Shown here: positions 34,324-42,990 of the stretch, piece by piece
How the letters are laid out: every line of letters begins with the position of its first letter
Position numbering within the stretch: position 1 is the stretch's first letter
From: Nodosilinea sp. WJT8-NPBG4
GTDB lineage: Bacteria; Cyanobacteriota; Cyanobacteriia; Phormidesmidales; Phormidesmidaceae
Direction: 5' to 3'
Assembly (NCBI GenBank): GCA_019359285.1
Contig: JAHHHQ010000057.1
Location: 1 to 64,000, forward strand
Length of the DNA stretch: 64,000 bases
Notes under the pieces: model-generated
What the model was told of the DNA's origin: nothing
Seen by the model: the letters and a program-made list of their open reading frames with translations, nothing else
Database searches by the model: none
Position numbers and translations under genes: made by a program

Positions 34324-34986
34324 TCAGGCTTTGCTGGAGGCGGTGCCGATAGATTGGCTAACGATGGCTTGAGCCTGCTTTTCAGTCTCAGCCTTGCGCT
34401 CGCTGTGGCGATCGGTGAGATAGTCCACTTGATCGCGCAGCAGCAGGGTGAATTTGTAGAGCTCTTCCATCACGTCGATAACGCGATCGCGGTAGGCCGA
34501 GTCTTTCATCGTGCCATCATCGTTAAACTCCTGGTATGCCTTCGCCACCGATGACTGGTTCGGAATCGTAAACATCCGCATCCACCGACCCAACACCCGC
34601 AGCGTGTTCACCGCGTTGAAGGACTGCGACCCGCCGCTCACCTGCATCACCGCCAGGGTTTTGCCCTGGGTGGGTCGCGCCGCTCCCAGACTCAGGGGTA
34701 TCCAGTCGATTTGGTGCTTCATCAGGCCGCTGATATTGCCGTGCAGCTCAGGGCTAGACCACACCTGCCCCTCCGACCACAGCACCAAATCCCGCAGCTC
34801 CTGAACTTTAGGGTGGTCGTCAGGTACGCTGCCATGAATTGGCAGATCGTGGGGATGAAAGAAGCGCACCTCAGCCCCAAAGCCCTCGATAATTCTGGCC
34901 GCTTCTTCGGCTAGCAGCCGACTGTAGGAGCGATCGCGCAGCGAACCGTAGAGAAATAGAATCCTCGGTTTGTGGTCAAAGCTCAT
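34324..34986 (-). CDS. arsH: NADPH-dependent FMN reductase ArsH
   Basis: 220 residues from the ATG at 34986, which has a GGAGAGG site 6-7 nt upstream; the in-frame start at 35001 is less likely. Flavodoxin-like fold with the FMN loop GSLRDRSYSRLL (about residues 13-24), SPELHGNISGLMKHQIDW (about 77-94) and the C-terminal RMFTIPNQSSVAKAYQEF typical of ArsH. ArsH proteins oxidise organoarsenicals or reduce quinones and metals using NADPH. No arsB, arsC or arsR gene is adjacent, so a general redox role is as likely as arsenic resistance. A secreted protein follows downstream. Confidence 0.92.
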   Translation of the reverse strand: MSFDHKPRILFLYGSLRDRSYSRLLAEEAARIIEGFGAEVRFFHPHDLPIHGSVPDDHPKVQELRDLVLWSEGQVWSSPELHGNISGLMKHQIDWIPLSLGAARPTQGKTLAVMQVSGGSQSFNAVNTLRVLGRWMRMFTIPNQSSVAKAYQEFNDDGTMKDSAYRDRVIDVMEELYKFTLLLRDQVDYLTDRHSERKAETEKQAQAIVSQSIGTASSKA

Positions 34987-35196
34987 GGGCTTCCTCTCCA
35001 TTGAGAGTTTCAGCTTGGTTTTCTGCCGCCCTGGGTGTTCACCCAGCTTAGATTAGCAGACTGGGTAAACACCAATAGAACCCAGTACAGCCAACCGCTG
35101 TTGGGTTAGCCTGCATTCCTTAGTTCAGCAGCACCAGCTGATGCGGACTGCCGCGATCGCCGACTCGCCAGCCGGAATGTCTAAAAGAGTAAACGC

Positions 35197-35853
35197 CTAC
35201 TTGTCTAAATGAGTGCCAATCAGGCAAGCTCCGGTCAAGCTAGCGCCATTGAGCTGGGTACTAGAGAGGTCAGCGCAGAGCAGATTGGCACCACCAAGGG
35301 AAGCTCCCGACAAATTGGCCTGACGCAGATCGGCCTCTTCTAAATTCGCATTGTCAAGCCGCGCCCCCTGCAAGTCGGTCTGAGAGAGGTCGGCCCCCTT
35401 CAAGTTGGTATCGCTGAGGTTTGCTCCTCGCAGGTCGGCTCCCCGCAGGTCAACCCCTTGCAGATTTACGCCCATGAGGTTGCAGCCACTTAAAAATGCT
35501 CCGGCCAGACTGACTCCACCCAGGCGCGCCCCCATCAGGTTTGCTCCCCGCAGGTTTGCTCCCCGCAGGTCGGCTCCAGTCATGTCACACTGCATCAGGT
35601 TCGCACCCCACAGATGTGCCCGCAGGTCCGCCCCCACGAGGTTGGCCCCCATGAGGTTAGCCCCTTCTAAATGAGCTTTGACCAGGGAGGTACGGCTTAA
35701 GTTGGCACCCACCAGGGTAGCCCCAGCTAGGTAAATGCCAGCCAGGTCAGTGCCAGAAAGGTCTTCATCTTCCAGATCAGCCCCGCCCAGGTGACGGAGC
35801 TTGCCCGATCGCAGGGCGGCAATATCTATAGAGTCGCTGGGCACAGAAGTCAC
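35197..35853 (-). CDS. Pentapeptide repeat protein
   Basis: A 218-residue protein made almost entirely of A(D/N)LxG pentapeptides (about 35 copies), forming a right-handed beta-helix. There is no signal peptide. It starts at a GTG that shares a G with the TAG stop of the upstream DICT gene (TAGTG), so translation is probably coupled. One pentapeptide has lost a residue (DLRAHLWGA near residue 80), breaking the register. The function is unknown; family members are structural or bind DNA gyrase. Confidence 0.93.
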   Translation of the reverse strand: MTSVPSDSIDIAALRSGKLRHLGGADLEDEDLSGTDLAGIYLAGATLVGANLSRTSLVKAHLEGANLMGANLVGADLRAHLWGANLMQCDMTGADLRGANLRGANLMGARLGGVSLAGAFLSGCNLMGVNLQGVDLRGADLRGANLSDTNLKGADLSQTDLQGARLDNANLEEADLRQANLSGASLGGANLLCADLSSTQLNGASLTGACLIGTHLDK

Positions 35854-37244
35854 TATCGAGGGAGCAGTTCAGAGGAGGAGGGAAAGACTGAAGCTTGGTC
35901 AGCCATATCAGGATTCAACAACCCCGACCCCAAGGTAATTTTAGTCGGTATTGTGGGCAGGCTCATACCTTGCTGAAGCCCCATCACCATTAACCCTAAA
36001 ATTTCTACAAGTTTAGGATCCCACCGCTGACCGGCTTCGGTCTGGCAGGTGGTGAGCACGTCACTCAGCAGGGACATGTCGACCTCGGCGGGGTCTTTGC
36101 CATGGCGGGCCTGGGCCGCCCGCCGCTGAAATTCTGCCACCAGAGCCAGCATGCGCGACTCTAAGGGCACCGCATCGCCGGCAAGGCCAGCCGGATAGCC
36201 GCTGCCATCCCAGTGTTCGCCCTGGTGCGCAATGATGGCAGCGACAGCTCGCATGCGGGGCATCAGTCGCAAAGCCTGCACCTCAGGAATCAGCGGACAA
36301 CTGGGCCCATCGTCCGCAATGGCCGCTAGGTCAGGGGCTGGGGCAATGCGGTGCAGCATTCCCGCTATGCGCAACCGCTGGAGCTGCCAAGCAGGCAAGT
36401 CGAGCAGTTGGCCCATCATTTCTAGAAGCGCCACCACTTCGCTAGCGGCCATGGGGTTAATGGGATCGCTAAGATCCACTAACTGGGCCATGCGCAAAAA
36501 CGCCTGTAGCTCGTTGGAGAGAAGGTTTTGGTCAAGGTCATCAGCCACGTTAAAGGCGAGGTTGCCCTGGAGGTCGTCGCGGCTGTTTTGCAGGTAGTGC
36601 ACCACCTGGGCCACGGTATGGCTCACCACCGCAGGCTCGTCATTGCGGAGGGCAGGGCTTTGCTGCTTGAGCGTGGCTAGGTGGTCGGCCATCTGTGCCT
36701 GAAGGGTTGGGTTATAGCGGCCCACGTGGGCGATCGCTAGCTCCACCGTTTCGCTCACCAGGGCCGAGTCAAAGGTCCAAAACCCGTAGAACTTACGCTC
36801 TAGATCGTGCTCAGGGATGCCAGTCTTGCCATAGTCCGATTCTGTCAGCTCCTGGCACAGCACCATGGCGGTGTAGTCGGGGGAGAAAATTATCAAGTGC
36901 CATTCTTCGGCCACCGGGTCGTCGTCAGCGAGGTCGACAAGGGCTACATTCTCACGCTGACTAGTGGGGTGGTCGTGAAAGCCCGCCTCTGGGGAGGCCA
37001 TGATCACAATTTGCTGAGCAGCGTCTGCGATCGCGCTGTAGCGATCGGCCTCTTCTAAATACCACTTGCCCCGCTGAAAAGCCGTAACCACTAAGGGGGC
37101 CGAGCCAGAGGTCAAAATGCAATCTTCAAGGGCGTGGCAGAGAGCGACCAGGGTATTTTTGTAGTACACGCCATAGTTGAGTGGTGTCGTCTCTGGCTCA
37201 GTGCGACCATCCACCAACTGCTTTAATAATGACCCCTCCAGCAT
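35853..37244 (-). CDS. DICT sensory domain protein with degenerate HD-GYP-like domain
   Basis: A 463-residue cytoplasmic protein. The N-terminal half (about 20-180) matches the DICT domain, often joined to diguanylate cyclases and two-component proteins. The C-terminal part (about 290-420) resembles HD-GYP: GMLHRIAPA replaces the usual LLHDIGK, HQGEHWDGSGYPAGLAG retains the DGxGYP signature, and SRMLALVAEF replaces ARILAVADxYDA. The HD dyad and two metal ligands are lost, so c-di-GMP hydrolysis is unlikely and a sensing or binding role is more probable. It is coupled to the pentapeptide gene by a TAGTG overlap. Confidence 0.8.
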   Translation of the reverse strand: MLEGSLLKQLVDGRTEPETTPLNYGVYYKNTLVALCHALEDCILTSGSAPLVVTAFQRGKWYLEEADRYSAIADAAQQIVIMASPEAGFHDHPTSQRENVALVDLADDDPVAEEWHLIIFSPDYTAMVLCQELTESDYGKTGIPEHDLERKFYGFWTFDSALVSETVELAIAHVGRYNPTLQAQMADHLATLKQQSPALRNDEPAVVSHTVAQVVHYLQNSRDDLQGNLAFNVADDLDQNLLSNELQAFLRMAQLVDLSDPINPMAASEVVALLEMMGQLLDLPAWQLQRLRIAGMLHRIAPAPDLAAIADDGPSCPLIPEVQALRLMPRMRAVAAIIAHQGEHWDGSGYPAGLAGDAVPLESRMLALVAEFQRRAAQARHGKDPAEVDMSLLSDVLTTCQTEAGQRWDPKLVEILGLMVMGLQQGMSLPTIPTKITLGSGLLNPDMADQASVFPSSSELLPR

Positions 37245-37283
37245 CGCAATCCCCTATAGTTCTATTGCCTGTAACCCTTGTAT

Positions 37284-38897
37284 TCAGGATGATAACGCAG
37301 CCAAGGGGCGGCGGTCAGCCTCAATCGGCGCGCTCAACGCTTCCTCTAAAGGAGCCAGCCCCAAGCGCTCTTCCAAGATATCCATGACCTCGCGACCAAA
37401 GTCGTCGGGGTTGCGCTGCCAGGCCGACAAACACACTTCCCCAAAGAACGATCCCAGCGGCTCTGGATTCCACAGCAGCTTCTTCGACACCCAGGGCAGA
37501 TGAATATCGAGGGGGTTGTAGTCGCGCTTGAGCATGTTTTTCTCGAAGGCGTACTCCTCCAGATGGGTGTGGGGCTGAAGGCCAATGAAGAAAATTGCTG
37601 GCTCCACCTTGTCGCGGCCAAACACCTCTTCGAGAGCGCGGTGGTAGGCCAGGGTTTGACGAATGGTCTCGGGTCGCTCGTCAATCACATTAAAGGAGTA
37701 GTTGACCGATACCAGGTCGTTAAACCCCGCCGCCTTGAGGTCTTTGCAGTTTTGCAGCACCGTGCGCAGGTTGTAGCCCATACGCATTTTGCGCACCAGT
37801 TCTTGCGATCCGCTGGTGATGCCGATCTCAAAGTAGTTCATGCCGGTGTCGGCCATCAGCTTGCAGAGCTTAGGCGTCAGGTTGTCGGCGCGAATGTAGG
37901 CGGCCCAGTGAATATCGGTCATGCCCGCGTCGAGAATCTTCTCCAGCAATTCCTCCGCATCCTTCATAAACCGGCGAGCGGGAATGAACTGGGCATCGGT
38001 AAACCAAAAGTTGCGCACTCCCCGCTTGTAGAGCTGCTGCATTTCGGCCACCACCTCTTCGGCGGGGTTGATGCGCACCTGCTTGCCCTCAACCACGGTG
38101 TAGATGCAGTAGCAGCAGTTGTGGGGGCAGCCCCGCTTGGTCTGCACACCAACGTAAAAATCCTGGTCTTGCAGGTAGTAGTCAAACTCGGGCCAGATGC
38201 CCTCGATATAGTTGTAGTTGCAGGCGGTTTTTTCGAGCGGGGCGGGCTCCTCGTGGATGAGGCGATCGCGCGGCGTTGTCTCCCCAGCAATGTAGCAGCG
38301 CTGATCGGAAAAATCTTCACCCTGCAGGATCCGCTCCAGCAGCATTTCTCCCTCGCCCACGGAGATGATCGTGCCCTTGGGCAATCGGTTGTGGAGCTGC
38401 TCGTAAAACACGCTCACCGCACCGCCACCCACGACGGTGGTGACCTGCTGGGAGTAGCGCTGGGCCCGCTTAAAGCCGCGCTTGATCAACCCCTGGTTGC
38501 GCCACAGCTCGGCTAGGTAGGTGGTAGCCATCCGCAGGCCACCTAAAGCCCCTCGCGCCTTTAAGAAGAGGTTGCGGGCGTAGAAAAACTCAAAGGCGTT
38601 TTGCAACGGATTGCCGCCGCGGCCGCCGACCGGGGCAAAAATCTGAATGTCCCGCCACGAGAACACCAGTAGAGTGGGCTTGAAGTCGTCAATGCAGCGA
38701 TCGAGGGCAGCGCCATAGTCGAGGGGCGGCACGGCACCGAGATCAAAGATGCGCTGCTCTAAATGGGGAAATAGTTTGTGCACGTGGTCGGCCAGGTAAA
38801 CCACCCCGATGGGGAAGATGGGGTTACAGGGCAGCCGCACGTAGAGCACACGGGCCTGGCTGGCGGTAGTAGAGGGCATGCTTCTCAGGCTTGACAT
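37284..38897 (-). CDS. Photosystem II high-light acclimation radical SAM protein
   Basis: A 537-residue B12-binding-like plus radical SAM protein. The N-terminal domain resembles a cobalamin-binding fold (VLYVRLPCNPIFPIGVVYLAD). The [4Fe-4S]-SAM motif is CPHNCCYC (about residues 256-263), followed by radical SAM core segments WFTDAQF and GITSGSQELVRKMRMGY. Cyanobacterial homologues are annotated as photosystem II high-light acclimation radical SAM proteins; the chemistry is not established. It appears monocistronic, with the DICT gene 39 nt downstream on the same strand. Confidence 0.88.
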   Translation of the reverse strand: MSSLRSMPSTTASQARVLYVRLPCNPIFPIGVVYLADHVHKLFPHLEQRIFDLGAVPPLDYGAALDRCIDDFKPTLLVFSWRDIQIFAPVGGRGGNPLQNAFEFFYARNLFLKARGALGGLRMATTYLAELWRNQGLIKRGFKRAQRYSQQVTTVVGGGAVSVFYEQLHNRLPKGTIISVGEGEMLLERILQGEDFSDQRCYIAGETTPRDRLIHEEPAPLEKTACNYNYIEGIWPEFDYYLQDQDFYVGVQTKRGCPHNCCYCIYTVVEGKQVRINPAEEVVAEMQQLYKRGVRNFWFTDAQFIPARRFMKDAEELLEKILDAGMTDIHWAAYIRADNLTPKLCKLMADTGMNYFEIGITSGSQELVRKMRMGYNLRTVLQNCKDLKAAGFNDLVSVNYSFNVIDERPETIRQTLAYHRALEEVFGRDKVEPAIFFIGLQPHTHLEEYAFEKNMLKRDYNPLDIHLPWVSKKLLWNPEPLGSFFGEVCLSAWQRNPDDFGREVMDILEERLGLAPLEEALSAPIEADRRPLAALSS

Positions 38898-39308
38898 ATA
38901 ACTTCACGATAACACCGTCTTCTTCTCAGGAAAGGAAAAGCTGACAAATCTCCTCTTTGGCAGACCGGGAACTCGCCGGGGCGATTCTATAGGTAGCGGC
39001 GGCAGCAGCCCCAGCAGGCGAAACCTAGCCGATCTGAGGTTGCAGAATCGTGGTGTAAAAACACTGTTAAGATTCTCCGCAACGCTTTATATGGCATGTC
39101 TGAAAATGCCTCGGAGTTTGGGTTAAGAGCTAGCGATGGGCAGTAGGCCCTAGATCAAAGCTCAGCGGTTGCGAAATATAAAGGACTGTGTTCGATTATT
39201 TTGAATAGTTAAGGTGCTGTGGGCGTTGGTAGTCGCCTTTACAACAGCCGGGGATCGCGAGGTGTTAGGCTTTGCGAGTGATTCTTGCAATATTGCCGTA
39301 AAGCATCA
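38898..39308. other. Divergent intergenic region radical SAM / DUF1830
   Basis: About 410 nt with no recognised RNA, repeat or small gene. Presumably carries two promoters. Confidence 0.45.
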
Positions 39309-39674
39309 ATGGCACAAATCCTTGATCCCCTCCCCTCCGATGGCCAGAGCCAGGTGCTCTGCTGCTATGTCAATGCCACCAGTAAGATTCAGATTGCTCG
39401 CATAACCAACGTGCCCGATTGGTACTTCGAACGGGTTGTGTTTCCGGGGCAGCGACTGCTTTTTGAAACTGTTCCCAAGGCTCTCCTAGAGATTCATACG
39501 GGCATGATGGCCAGCGCCATTTTGTCGGACAGCATCCCTTGCGATCGCTTGCAGATCGATGCCCCAGAACCCGCGGGTTTTGAGCCCGCCTCAGGTGATG
39601 AGCTTGAGGCGAGTCGATTAGCAGCCCCCCTAGATGAACCTGCAACCGCAGTAGCCATTTCATCCGCCAGCTAG
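39309..39674 (+). CDS. DUF1830 domain protein
   Basis: A 121-residue protein from the ATG at 39309 (MAQILDPLPSD), preferred to the frame start 24 nt upstream because the conserved region begins here. The block LCCYVNATSKIQIARITNVPDWYFERVVFPGQRLLFE is the DUF1830 signature, restricted to cyanobacteria. Residues after 90 are Ala/Glu/Pro-rich and probably disordered. Function unknown, cytoplasmic. Confidence 0.88.
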   Translation: MAQILDPLPSDGQSQVLCCYVNATSKIQIARITNVPDWYFERVVFPGQRLLFETVPKALLEIHTGMMASAILSDSIPCDRLQIDAPEPAGFEPASGDELEASRLAAPLDEPATAVAISSAS

Positions 39675-39750
39675 TTCGGTAGACTAAAGGCTTGGTGTGC
39701 TGAGCCCTGACTATAGCGATCGCGTTTTGGCAGTAGCTTCATAGCGGGCT

Positions 39751-39774
39751 GAAGGTAGAGGTTCGACCTTCTTT
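39751..39774 (+). terminator. Weak terminator-like hairpin after the DUF1830 gene
   Basis: GAAGGT and ACCTTC form a 6-bp stem with a 9-nt loop, followed by TTT. Short stem and short T run make it a weak candidate. Confidence 0.35.
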
Positions 39775-39817
39775 ATGCCACCAGGGCACAGCTGATGGTG
39801 ACATTTGGGGGAGAACC

Positions 39818-40255
39818 ATGAATTTACCTTCGTTTTTATGGCTGTGGCGGATTGCCGCCTGGTCAATGGGTCTTACGCTGACGGCTTATTTCTTGCTGGC
39901 CGTTACGGGTGGGGTGTTGTTTTACACCCGATCTGACGAACAAGAGCGCTCGTCCTGGCTGCGACCGCTACACATTGTTTTGGGCACAGGGGCAGTCAGC
40001 TTAGTCTTGGTGCTGCTCGCCATCGGGGTGGTTGGCACCCTAGGCGAATATGGCCGGCTAGGTCATTCGGTCCACCTGCTGTTTGGGTTGACGGTGGTAG
40101 GGCTGGTGCTAGCTTCGGCCTGGAGCGCTAACCGTATTTCTGTAGAGCGGCCCTGGGCGCGATCGCTCCATGTCACCCTCAACAGTGCCCTTGGAGTAGC
40201 GCTGGCGGCCGCGGGGCTATCCGGTTGGCAGGTGGTGCAAAAGTATCTACCTTAA
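39818..40255 (+). CDS. DUF4079 family membrane protein
   Basis: A 145-residue protein with four transmembrane helices (about 10-35, 50-70, 82-100 and 115-137). His residues in helices 2, 3 and 4 (PLHIVLG, HSVHLLFG, LHVTLN) recall the heme-binding layout of cytochrome b561-like four-helix proteins. DUF4079 is a cyanobacterial/plastid family of unknown function. It lies 81 nt upstream of another small membrane protein in the same direction. Confidence 0.82.
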   Translation: MNLPSFLWLWRIAAWSMGLTLTAYFLLAVTGGVLFYTRSDEQERSSWLRPLHIVLGTGAVSLVLVLLAIGVVGTLGEYGRLGHSVHLLFGLTVVGLVLASAWSANRISVERPWARSLHVTLNSALGVALAAAGLSGWQVVQKYLP

Positions 40256-40336
40256 AGAGGCAGACCCGAGGGCCTGGCCACTAACGCTGGGCTTGGGGCC
40301 AATATCTCTTGCTCTCTGTTCAGGCATCCCATTGGT

Positions 40337-40909
40337 ATGGTTGAGTCTTCGCCTTCAGCTACCCTGGCCCTTTCAGCCCCCCAGGTCTTTCACATTTCGC
40401 CGCTGATTCGCCTCACGCTGCTGCTGCTCTACCTGGCGCTGATGGGACCGCTGCCGTTTTTGGCTGAGGCTACCGACGCGGCGGTGTCGCCCATGGTATT
40501 AGCGGTTGGTATTGGGCTGGGCGGCCTGGGAATTTACGGCGCGCTGGGTCAGCGGGTCGAGGTGGATAGCGATGGCATTCGCGTGACTTACCCAGTATGG
40601 ATTCGCTGGCTGTTTCGCGGCGGGTGGCAGCTGCCCTGGCGCGAGGCCCAAGCTTTAAAGCCTCGCTCAACTGGGCAGGGGGGCATTGTGTATTACTTTA
40701 TTGGGGCCGATCAGCAGGCTTACCTGTTACCGATGCGAGTGGCGGGTTTTGCCCGCTTGCTGGGCCTGGTTGAGACCTACACCGATCTCGACACCCAAGA
40801 TATTAGACCCCTGGCTCAGCCCTGGATGTACTTTATTTTGCTGGGGTTTACCCTACTGCTGCTGCTGGTCGATGGTTGGACAATTACCACTGCGCTGCAA
40901 ATGGGCTAG
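40337..40909 (+). CDS. Hypothetical membrane protein with PH-like middle domain
   Basis: A 190-residue protein with two N-terminal helices (about 22-40 and 50-68), a soluble beta-rich middle (about 72-140, RVEVDSDGIRVTYPVWIRW) and one C-terminal helix (about 160-182). The layout resembles membrane proteins with a bacterial PH domain between helices. I do not recognise a named family. Possibly co-transcribed with the DUF4079 gene upstream. Confidence 0.7.
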   Translation: MVESSPSATLALSAPQVFHISPLIRLTLLLLYLALMGPLPFLAEATDAAVSPMVLAVGIGLGGLGIYGALGQRVEVDSDGIRVTYPVWIRWLFRGGWQLPWREAQALKPRSTGQGGIVYYFIGADQQAYLLPMRVAGFARLLGLVETYTDLDTQDIRPLAQPWMYFILLGFTLLLLLVDGWTITTALQMG

Positions 40910-41085
40910 GCGATCGCTGGCGCTCAGATTCTGTGGGATAGCGTTACTAATTAAGTGCAGCAGCCTGTGTACCGAGCCGCAGTAAACCAGGCGATCGCCC
41001 ATCGGGCGGTATATTTAACCCAGAGTATTTTCAATCATTCTTGTGCTGATCGCAGGCTGCGATCGCGGCGCTATCAACCCAGGCT

Positions 41086-42198
41086 ATGACCCCACCGCCT
41101 ATTCTTCGCCTTGATGCCATTACGAAACGCTACAGCTCCCAACTACCCCCGGCAGTAGACCAGGTCAGCCTCAGTCTGGGACAAGGGGAGATTTTAGGAT
41201 TGTTGGGACCGTCGGGCTGCGGCAAAACCACGCTGCTGCGACTGATTGCGGGGTTTGAAAAACCCGACAGGGGCACCCTCTACCTGGGCAGTCAGCCCGT
41301 GGGCGGGACGACCTGGCTACCGCCCGAGCGCCGTGATGTGGGCATAGTGTTTCAAGACTACGCCCTGTTTCCTCACCTGACGGTGGAGCAGAATGTCGCC
41401 TTTGGCCTCCAGCGGCGCGATCGCAAAAGCCGGCAAGCTACCTCTGATCTCCAGCAGCGAACCGCTGAGGCGATCGCCCTAGTCGGGCTAGAAACCCTAA
41501 CCCATCGCTTTCCCCACGAGCTATCGGGGGGACAGCAGCAGCGGGTGGCCCTAGCCCGTGCCCTGGCCCCACGTCCGGCAATCATTTTGCTAGACGAACC
41601 CTTTAGCAACCTGGATGTGCAGGTGCGTCTGTACCTGCGCCAGGAGGTGCGCGATATTTTGCGCCAGGTGGGGGCTTCCTGCGTCTTCGTCACCCACGAC
41701 CAGGAAGAAGCCCTCGCCCTCGCCGATCGCGTTGCCGTCATGCACCAGGGTCAGCTGGAGCAAATTGATACGCCAGAGGCCGTCTATGGCCAGCCCGCCT
41801 CACGTTTTGTCGCCGAATTTGTCACCCAGGCCAACTTTTTGCCCGCCCAACCTAGCCCCCAGGGCTGGCAAACCGAGGTGGGCTGCTTTGGGGTCACCAG
41901 TGCTGAGACCGCCCAGGCGGACCTGATGGTGCGCCAAGAAGATATGGCTTTGGTGGAAGATGCCCAAGGAACGGTGGTAGTACGCGATCGCCAGTTTTTA
42001 GGCCGAGAGTATAAGTATTGTCTGCAAACCCCTTCGGGGCAGCTGCTTTACGCTCGACTGCCCATGACTAGCGCGATCGATGTGGGCAGCCGAGTCCAGA
42101 TCACGGTGCCGTCCCAGCGGTTGCGCCTATATACTCCCCAAACTAGTGGGTCGCCTACTCGATCGCACAGCTCGCTTTCGGCTGCCTCTCCTCGGTAG
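41086..42198 (+). CDS. ABC transporter ATP-binding protein (iron/sulfate/spermidine uptake type) with TOBE domain
   Basis: A 370-residue importer-type ATPase with Walker A GPSGCGKTT (41-49), VGIVFQDYALFPHLTV, signature LSGGQQQRVALARAL, Walker B IILLDEPFSNLD, H-loop VTHDQEEALALADR, and a C-terminal TOBE domain (about 240-350). The FQDYALFPHLTV and MHQGQLEQIDTPEAVY segments match the FbpC/FutC and CysA/PotA group. No permease or binding protein is adjacent, so the transporter is split in the genome and the substrate is open (iron most likely by pattern). Confidence 0.88.
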   Translation: MTPPPILRLDAITKRYSSQLPPAVDQVSLSLGQGEILGLLGPSGCGKTTLLRLIAGFEKPDRGTLYLGSQPVGGTTWLPPERRDVGIVFQDYALFPHLTVEQNVAFGLQRRDRKSRQATSDLQQRTAEAIALVGLETLTHRFPHELSGGQQQRVALARALAPRPAIILLDEPFSNLDVQVRLYLRQEVRDILRQVGASCVFVTHDQEEALALADRVAVMHQGQLEQIDTPEAVYGQPASRFVAEFVTQANFLPAQPSPQGWQTEVGCFGVTSAETAQADLMVRQEDMALVEDAQGTVVVRDRQFLGREYKYCLQTPSGQLLYARLPMTSAIDVGSRVQITVPSQRLRLYTPQTSGSPTRSHSSLSAASPR

Positions 42199-42309
42199 CG
42201 ATCGCCCCTATACCGGCTAGCACCAGCGTTTTGCAGTATGGTTACGCTTAGATTCTGCGAGCGGTTTTGTGCTGCTCTAGCCCCCTGTTTTATCGTTTCA
42301 GGTGATTCC

Positions 42310-42990
42310 ATGAATTGGGTTTTTCAACGCGTTTGCCTATCGCTGGCCCCACTGGCGCTGCTGACCGCTACCCCTGCCCTGGCCGCTGCCCCAGCGTTGA
42401 CCGAAGCCGCATCACCCCTACCGGAAACCTGGCTGGCTCAGGCAGGCACTATCGAAACAGTGCTGCTATTTGAGACTGAATCGATGGTGGTGCGCGTCTA
42501 TCGCAGCGGAACGAGCCTATTCATGAATCTCTATAACAAGGCCACCGATGCGGTAGAACTGCGGGCTGCCCCAACGCAGCTCGTGCCCAGCACCCGCGAT
42601 CAGACGGTCTACAGAGCCGGAGGCGAAGCCCAGCGGTTTGCCCGCATCAACGTGGTGGGCGAAACCGAGCTAGAAATTTTGGCCGCCAATGGTAGCGTTG
42701 TGCGCAAAGAGCCCGGCTTTAACCCGGTGATCGGGGTACCCCTCGGTACCACCAACTTTCGTGGCAACAACTTTGCCCCCGGCACTTCGGCGCTCGTCCT
42801 GTCTGCTGAAGCCGCTCGGCTGCGATCGGCCCCGCGTCTGGGTAGCACCATCCTGAGCACGGCTCCCCGTCGCGCCGTAGTGGATGTCCTCGATCGGGGG
42901 GGAAACCCAGAAGACGGCTTTATCTGGTATCAAGTTAACTACGAAGGCACCACTGGCTGGGTGCGAGGCGACCTGCTTCAGCCGACCTAG
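42310..42990 (+). CDS. Secreted SH3-domain protein
   Basis: A 226-residue protein with a Sec signal peptide (MNWVFQRVCLSLAPLALL, then TATPALA). The ATG at 42310 is preferred because the signal peptide begins there. A module at about 45-125 (MVVRVYRSGTSLFMNLYNKAT followed by ELRAAP) is shared with the YbaY-domain protein at 23999. The C-terminal bacterial SH3 domain (about 160-226) has AARLRSAPRLGSTILST and WYQVNYEGTTGWVRGDLL. It should bind cell-wall or other periplasmic ligands. Its stop overlaps the convergent MBL gene by 4 nt. Confidence 0.85.
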   Translation: MNWVFQRVCLSLAPLALLTATPALAAAPALTEAASPLPETWLAQAGTIETVLLFETESMVVRVYRSGTSLFMNLYNKATDAVELRAAPTQLVPSTRDQTVYRAGGEAQRFARINVVGETELEILAANGSVVRKEPGFNPVIGVPLGTTNFRGNNFAPGTSALVLSAEAARLRSAPRLGSTILSTAPRRAVVDVLDRGGNPEDGFIWYQVNYEGTTGWVRGDLLQPT

